From the NCBI RefSeq assembly GCF_015209595.1, contig NZ_JADEYS010000020.1, positions 36,190 through 100,189 of the forward strand: a DNA stretch of 64,000 bases. Reading direction: 5' to 3'. Shown here piece after piece: positions 59,757-64,000 of this stretch. Numbering within the stretch: the first letter of the stretch is position 1; every line of letters starts with the position of its first letter. The position numbers and the translations under genes were made by a program. A model generated the notes under the pieces. It was not told the origin of the DNA. It did not search any database and saw only the letters and a program-made list of their open reading frames with translations. This DNA is from Pontibacterium sinense. Lineage in GTDB: Bacteria > Pseudomonadota > Gammaproteobacteria > Pseudomonadales > Balneatricaceae.

Positions 59757-60830
59757 TTATACGTCCGCCTGCTTTTTCTTGCTAGCATCTTTTTCCACAG
59801 AACGCCGCATTCTTTTAATTTGCTTTAGAAACTCGTGAGTGTCGAGAAAGTAGTTTGGATACGCTTTCCTTAACGATTCAATAGGGCCGGCAGCAACTAA
59901 AACCACTTGAAATGGTTTTCCGTTGGCTATATCTCTTTCGATTTTAGCGTATTCCTCGTTTGCCTCGCCGAGCTTACGACGACCATAACTATTTATATAA
60001 ACAAGCTTCTCTTCGAGATCCAGAGTTATTAGGTGGTAGTTGCCCGCTTGATGATCCTTATGTATAGATTCTGCTGCCACACTGAAAGCATCGAGCCTAT
60101 TTTCTACATCCAGAGTGTCACAGGCTTGAAGGACTTGTTTGAACGTAGCTATTTTATCAAGAGACTCATATCCTGGAACAGGTGAACTCTCCTCTAAGTG
60201 CGCTATTGCCGAGCCTGCCAGCGCAAAGAAACTAAGCCACTCGTCAGGGCCTTCGCTAGATTTTAAAGCTTGATTAAGAAAAGTTCCCATGGTTTCGACA
60301 GCGGTAGCCCAAGCATGCTGTAACCGTGTTCTTATTTGAAGTTCTACATGAAGTCCATCATAATCCGGTGCCTTATCATTTTTGTATCGGTAAACAAGGT
60401 GAATACCTCGATAGCCCGTATCTTTTGGGTTTTCGATATAATCTTTCTCGCTAACCAGTTCGTGCTTCAGCCTTCCATTTTTGTAGCTTTTCTCAAGCTC
60501 CCTGACTTTCGTTAAGTTTTTTACAACCGCACGAATGCCAGCAATATCATTCATTCTGTGTAACTGCATAGAATCGAAACGCTGCAGTTTTGATATTACT
60601 GAAGGAGATCGCTTTAGGCGCTGAGCAACAAGAGCATCCCTATCAATTTTATATAGCTTATCTCTCAATGTTGATTGAAATGTATTAATTGGGTAGCCAT
60701 GAATCGAGCGCCAGTTAGTAAGGACATCTATCGCCCACTCATATTCCGGGTGTGTATTATCCTCAGCTTTAAGGATGCTACCGGCTTTAGATACTTTCTT
60801 TTTCGAAAACCTTGGTTTCATCCAAGCCAT
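59757..60830 (-). CDS. RelA/SpoT-domain nucleotide pyrophosphokinase-like protein
   Basis: 357 aa. The synthetase domain spans about residues 35-215 and keeps the catalytic pattern: R71-x-K73 with S75 and K81 (ATP site), D95 in HRMNDIAGIRAVV with R100, GYRGIH (139-144) and E163 in HVELQIRTRLQHAWA. There is no HD hydrolase domain, no TGS or ACT domain, so it is a small-alarmone-synthetase type protein with an extra ~140-residue C-terminal domain (VAAESIHKDHQAGNYHLITLDLEEKLVYINSYG, YPNYFLDTHEFLKQI). Such proteins make (p)ppGpp or (p)ppApp, or modify tRNA CCA ends in toxSAS systems. Minus strand at the right edge of the cassette island. Confidence 0.85.
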   Translation of the reverse strand: MAWMKPRFSKKKVSKAGSILKAEDNTHPEYEWAIDVLTNWRSIHGYPINTFQSTLRDKLYKIDRDALVAQRLKRSPSVISKLQRFDSMQLHRMNDIAGIRAVVKNLTKVRELEKSYKNGRLKHELVSEKDYIENPKDTGYRGIHLVYRYKNDKAPDYDGLHVELQIRTRLQHAWATAVETMGTFLNQALKSSEGPDEWLSFFALAGSAIAHLEESSPVPGYESLDKIATFKQVLQACDTLDVENRLDAFSVAAESIHKDHQAGNYHLITLDLEEKLVYINSYGRRKLGEANEEYAKIERDIANGKPFQVVLVAAGPIESLRKAYPNYFLDTHEFLKQIKRMRRSVEKDASKKKQADV

Positions 60831-60877
60831 GCTATACCTCGACTTATCTGTTAGATGCTAATATTTTAATATATAGC

Positions 60878-60904
60878 CCTTGCAAGCTTTCGTAGCTTGC
60901 AAGG
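60878..60904. promoter_or_regulatory. 11-bp stem-loop between RelA/SpoT-domain gene and plus-strand small gene
   Basis: CCTTGCAAGCT (60878-60888) and AGCTTGCAAGG (60894-60904), perfect complement, 5-nt loop. It lies in the divergent spacer; could be an operator or a 5'-UTR hairpin. Confidence 0.5.
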
Positions 60905-60979
60905 TTCAAATATCTTCCAAGGATAGGAGGAATAAAATGTATCGAAGGTCGCGTAAATACCAACAGGTCATCGAAAGCC

Positions 60980-61252
60980 TTGCGAGAGAAGGGTCAAACA
61001 GAAGGAACAACAAGGAAAGAAGATAATCATCCTGATTTTCCACCTGAGCTGCCCGAGCTACGCAGGTTAATCGAAATAACAGATTTCGATACGGGTACTC
61101 CAATTACCCATCGTGTAGAACTATACCGCAGCAACCGGATTGATTGCTATAACGTTGTTATCAATGGCAATCTCTGGAAACGACGTATTGGCTGGAGCAA
61201 GATATTGGAAGGGTTACGCAAGGCCTTACCGCGTCTACGGAGCGATGTTTAA
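60980..61252 (+). CDS. Small hypothetical protein, possibly frameshifted
   Basis: The frame ending at 61252 encodes a plausible small protein (HPDFPPELPELRRLIEITDFDTG ... DCYNVVINGNLWKRRIGWSKILEGLRKALPRLRSD) but has only a poor TTG start at 60980. In another frame, an ATG at 60937 has an excellent AGGAGG ribosome site and reads MYRRSRKYQQVIESLARE before stopping at 61026. Joining the two by a one-base shift in the 60980-61020 overlap would give a ~104-aa protein. I therefore suspect a single-base frameshift or a programmed one. No function recognised. A 12-bp hairpin (61291-61325) follows. Confidence 0.5.
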   Translation: MREKGQTEGTTRKEDNHPDFPPELPELRRLIEITDFDTGTPITHRVELYRSNRIDCYNVVINGNLWKRRIGWSKILEGLRKALPRLRSDV

Positions 61253-61290
61253 CCGACTACCCACCCACCACAGCAAGCACTGATTTATCA

Positions 61291-61325
61291 GACATTCGGT
61301 TCAACACGCAAGGGAACCGAATGTC
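61291..61325. terminator. Hairpin between convergent small genes
   Basis: GACATTCGGTTC (61291-61302) and GAACCGAATGTC (61314-61325), perfect 12-bp stem, 11-nt loop, no T run. Confidence 0.55.
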
Positions 61326-61336
61326 ACTGCGTCTAC

Positions 61337-61675
61337 TCACGGGTAATGCCCAACATCCCCATGATCGATAACATCATCCACCCAGCTTAACGCGGCCATG
61401 ACTGCCGGAAAGCCGATGGTGCTGGTCAGCAGAATGATCGTATGGTGGATCTCATCGGTGCTGGCGCCAGCTGCTCGTGCTTGTTTAGCATGACTATGCA
61501 CTGCACCTTCGGAACGGATACTGACGGCGGCGGCCAGTTTGATCAGTTCTGCTGATTTCAGATCGATTGGGCCTTCCTGCCTAACCACCTGCCCCAGCTC
61601 ATCAATCGCTTCGGCCAGTTTGGGATACTGCGCCCGTATACGGGTGTAGGTTTTGGGGAGTTTTGCGTCTGACAT
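61337..61675 (-). CDS. Carboxymuconolactone decarboxylase-family protein without redox cysteines
   Basis: 112 aa, helical. The core VSIRSEGAVHSHAKQARAAGASTDEIHHTIILLTSTIGFPAVMAALSW has the spacing of CMD/AhpD proteins, but the usual CxxC is replaced by E-G-A-V, keeping only the following histidines. Peroxidase activity of AhpD type is therefore unlikely. Function unknown; may bind a small cyclic substrate. It is divergent from the nitrilase gene. Confidence 0.85.
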   Translation of the reverse strand: MSDAKLPKTYTRIRAQYPKLAEAIDELGQVVRQEGPIDLKSAELIKLAAAVSIRSEGAVHSHAKQARAAGASTDEIHHTIILLTSTIGFPAVMAALSWVDDVIDHGDVGHYP

Positions 61676-62025
61676 GAGTGGTTATCTCCGCAGCTTTAAA
61701 CATTTGAGAGATCTGTTTTACGTAATCGATTTAAGAATAGCAGCTACCCGCTTATAAGCAGGTGTCAGGGACCTGTGTGGCAGCGGCAGAACTTAGCAGA
61801 TCTGATTAGGGCTGTATGTAACGTCCCTTTACAACTGTCGACCGCTCCCACCCTGATCAAATAATGTAACGCCTCTTGGGTCACCTTATGAATCACCTTG
61901 TTGCTAGCACCTTGTGAATAGCACCTTACGCCCTAGCGACACCCAAAAAACCACTGATCATTTTTTGATCTAACATGCAAACTCTTGGCTATGCTTGGTA
62001 GTACGTCGCTTAAAGGGGAAGCACA
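61676..62025. promoter_or_regulatory. Divergent spacer, CMD-family gene / nitrilase
   Basis: 350 bp. Near 61882-61930 a CACCTT-type motif recurs (CACCTTATGAAT, CACCTTGTGAAT, CACCTTACG), possibly regulatory direct repeats. No gene seen. Confidence 0.35.
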
Positions 62026-62967
62026 ATGACCACCAAGGTAGCTATTGCACAAAAACCACCGGTATTACTCAATCTCGAAGCAACCACACAGCGCGCTTTG
62101 GAAACCTTAGAAGAGGCGGCATCCAACGGGGCTCAATTGGTTGTTTTCCCCGAAGCCTACCTGCCCGGATATCCCACATGGATCTGGCGACTGCGCCCCG
62201 GCGGGGATATGTCTCTGGGTAACCTGCTGCACACGAAGCTAAGACAAAATGCGGTCGATATCGGTCAGGGCGGGTTGGATCGTATCTGCGAAGCGGCGGC
62301 CAAACATAACGTTGTGGTGGTCATGGGTCTAAATGAAGTGGACTCGGATTACAGTGGCACGACGCTGTTTAACACAGTGGTTGTGATCGGTGCAGATGGC
62401 AAAATCCTGAACCGTCATCGTAAACTTATGCCCACCAATCCCGAGCGCATGGTGTGGGGAATGGGAGATGCCTCTGGTCTGCGCGTCGTTGATACCCCCG
62501 TTGGACGTATCGGTTGCCTCATCTGCTGGGAAAGTTACATGCCTCTCGCTCGATTCGCCCTCTTTGCCCAGGATATTGATATCTATATTGCGCCCACCTG
62601 GGACAGTGGTGAGATGTGGCTTGCGTCGATGAATCATATTGCGCGGGAAGGTGGCTGCTGGGTATTGAGTACAGCCACCGCAATACACGGTTCAGATGTG
62701 CCCGAGGATTTTCCAGAGCGAGACGCACTGTTTAGTGACGATGAATGGGTGAACCCCGGCGACGCGGTGATTGTGAAACCTTTTGGCGGCGTTCACAGCG
62801 GCCCGCTGCATCAGGACAAAGGAATCTTGTATGCGGACATAAACGTGGAAGACGCCCGAAGCTCACGTAAGGCGCTGGATGTTGCGGGGCATTACGGTCG
62901 CCCCGATGTTTTCCATCTGGATGTTGATCGGAGCTCTAAACCGCCGATACGTTTTGTGGACAAGTAG
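62026..62967 (+). CDS. Nitrilase (carbon-nitrogen hydrolase)
   Basis: 313 aa. The catalytic triad is clear: Glu in VVFPEAYLPGYP (~residue 45), Lys in NRHRKLMPTNPER (~130) and Cys in IGCLICWESYMPLARFAL (~165). The PGYP turn after the Glu and the CWESYMPLAR motif indicate a true nitrilase (branch 1) that converts aliphatic or aromatic nitriles to carboxylic acids and ammonia, not an amidase. Ends at a DK tail. It precedes the second amidotransferase-like gene, which converges on it. Substrate unknown. Confidence 0.92.
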   Translation: MTTKVAIAQKPPVLLNLEATTQRALETLEEAASNGAQLVVFPEAYLPGYPTWIWRLRPGGDMSLGNLLHTKLRQNAVDIGQGGLDRICEAAAKHNVVVVMGLNEVDSDYSGTTLFNTVVVIGADGKILNRHRKLMPTNPERMVWGMGDASGLRVVDTPVGRIGCLICWESYMPLARFALFAQDIDIYIAPTWDSGEMWLASMNHIAREGGCWVLSTATAIHGSDVPEDFPERDALFSDDEWVNPGDAVIVKPFGGVHSGPLHQDKGILYADINVEDARSSRKALDVAGHYGRPDVFHLDVDRSSKPPIRFVDK

Positions 62968-63010
62968 CCTCACGCGTTGGCGCACTTTGAAGAGCTTCAG
63001 CGTATATAGA

Positions 63011-63733
63011 TCACACCGGTTTACGAGTTAAGAAGTCCGCCAGCCAGTGTGCCACTGCGACAGAGTCAGTCGCCGCGCCATCCTGATACAAGGTTGCCAA
63101 CGCTGCATCCGCAGTATCTTCAGGGATGGTGATACCTTTACGCATATTCACCAGCGCCTCTTCGTATTGCAGGTTAAATTCCGGATGCGCCTGCAAGGTG
63201 AGGATATTGTTGCCGTATATTAGCCCCGCATACTCACAAAAGTCCGAGGTTGCAAAAACCGATGCGTTCTCAGGCTTTTCCGTCACCTGATAGCGATGCA
63301 TGGCACTGATCGTAAAGGACTCTGAGGCATCAGCAATAAAGCGGGGAGCTCCGACAATATTGTAACGGTGCAATCCCACACCCCAGCCACCCTCAAATGC
63401 TTTAGCTCGCCCACCGAAGGCTTCAGCAATAATCTGATGACCAAAGCAGATACCGACGATTGGATTGCCCACCGCATCGATCTCCACAATCAGCTGTTTG
63501 AGCTTAATGATCCAATCATAATTGTCATCCACATTGAACTTAGAACCGGTGATGATCCATCCGTCACACTGCACCGCGTCCTGTGGAAAGATACCGTCCC
63601 GGACATCAAACAGTTCATAGTCGAACTGATGCTGCGCATGATCAAACAGCCGCATTAACATCTCAGCGTAAGAGCCGTGCTGATCGATTAACTCATCCGG
63701 TGTAATACCGGTCGCGAGGATACCTATTATCAT
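63011..63733 (-). CDS. Class I glutamine amidotransferase-like hydrolase (paralogue of 26477-27199)
   Basis: 240 aa from ATG 63733. Cys in VGICFGHQIIAEAFGG, His in LQAHPEFNL, with most positions identical to the protein at 26477 (e.g. FDVRDG.FPQ, QCDGWIITGSKFNVD, EGGWGVGLHRY, FTISAMHRYQVT, WLADFLTRK). Leader bases before the ATG (CATGACTGTTTCCTGCA versus CATGACTATTTCCTGCA on the plus strand) are also nearly the same, pointing to a recent duplication that includes the ribosome site. Likely the same kind of gamma-glutamyl hydrolase; why it sits near a nitrilase is unclear. Confidence 0.85.
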   Translation of the reverse strand: MIIGILATGITPDELIDQHGSYAEMLMRLFDHAQHQFDYELFDVRDGIFPQDAVQCDGWIITGSKFNVDDNYDWIIKLKQLIVEIDAVGNPIVGICFGHQIIAEAFGGRAKAFEGGWGVGLHRYNIVGAPRFIADASESFTISAMHRYQVTEKPENASVFATSDFCEYAGLIYGNNILTLQAHPEFNLQYEEALVNMRKGITIPEDTADAALATLYQDGAATDSVAVAHWLADFLTRKPV

Positions 63734-64000
63734 GACTGTTTCCTGCACCGCTTAGTCAAAGCATGTGTGACCTTAAACCCACGTGGAAAGGCTCAGTCAT
63801 GAAAGCGTGGATATTGAAATTGGATACCATCAGATTATCTGAAGCATCGCAGCGAAAGCAACGTCAGCTATATATGCCAACGGCTCAGAGTCATCTTAAT
63901 AGAGATGTTGGGTATCGCCGTTGGCTCGACCCAACCTTGTATCTCTCCATCTGCTCTGTTTGATTAGATAGAGCTCCCCGGTCAGGTGAGGCTGTACCCA

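Noticed and set aside
63763..63963. 66-codon plus-strand frame at the window end
   Set aside because: It has a moderate ribosome site but no recognisable domain and a composition typical of chance frames; support is too weak to list.
60831..64000. Integron integrase to the right of the cassettes
   Set aside because: No frame there resembles a tyrosine recombinase; genes are a small unknown, CMD-family, nitrilase and amidotransferase.
1..64000. tRNA and rRNA genes
   Set aside because: No cloverleaf with the conserved GTTCGAATC-type arm or rRNA-like stretches was noticed on either strand by eye.

Overview
The window looks like the chromosome of a marine gammaproteobacterium, probably of the Oceanospirillales group (Marinobacterium/Neptunomonas/Amphritea-like). 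This is inferred from protein style: TRAP and TTT transporters, a TorF-type porin, PotFGHI, and many class III aminotransferases. No rRNA, tRNA or CRISPR array is visible, so taxonomy rests on protein families only.

Layout. (1) 1-6.5 kb: a stand-alone cyclic-nucleotide-binding-domain protein, then a TauE/SafE exporter divergent from a tctCBA tripartite tricarboxylate transporter and a formylglycine-type sulfatase. This suggests uptake and desulfation of a sulfate ester with sulfur-anion export. (2) 6.5-9.6 kb: a GFA enzyme, an NTF2-like protein, and a two-gene unit of a weakly TIR-like protein and a DUF3422 membrane protein. (3) 9.8-43.7 kb: a very large polyamine/GABA catabolic region. It holds an aminotransferase + gabD pair with a LysR regulator; two puuB-like oxidases; two puuA-like glutamine-synthetase-family ligases; a puuC-like aldehyde dehydrogenase; a class I amidotransferase able to fill the puuD role; potFGHI plus a second potF; a putrescine-type aminotransferase; agmatinase; an NhaC-family antiporter and an EamA transporter; a chemoreceptor; and regulators of the TetR, GntR, LuxR and LysR families. 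Together they describe agmatine/putrescine uptake, then gamma-glutamylation or direct transamination, to GABA and succinate. (4) 44.1-54.1 kb: semialdehyde dehydrogenase, omega-aminotransferase, TRAP transporter with a UspA protein, glutaryl-CoA dehydrogenase and a CaiB-type CoA-transferase. This set could carry 5-aminovalerate or a related omega-amino acid through glutarate to crotonyl-CoA. (5) 54.6-60.9 kb: an accessory island with an IS1182-family element abutting a cluster of integron attC sites and minus-strand cassettes (two small membrane proteins, a CoiA-like nuclease-fold protein, an unknown 257-aa protein, and a RelA/SpoT-domain synthetase just beyond). No integrase gene is visible, so this looks like a CALIN or the distal end of a chromosomal integron. 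(6) 61-64 kb: a small frameshifted-looking gene, a cysteine-less carboxymuconolactone-decarboxylase-family protein, a nitrilase and a second copy of the class I amidotransferase.

Regulatory and repeat structure is rich. Perfect TGTGATCACA palindromes flank the GntR gene and precede the putrescine aminotransferase. An ATACC-N6/8-GGTAT dyad recurs in control regions of polyamine genes. CGAATnATnATTCG palindromes lie between puuB and puuA. A MITE-like family with GGAACCTGC ends occurs in two ~264-bp copies and two short derivatives. An 81-bp tandem array of REP-like palindromes sits before the agmatinase terminator.

All functional calls come from reading motifs and context; no database search was run.
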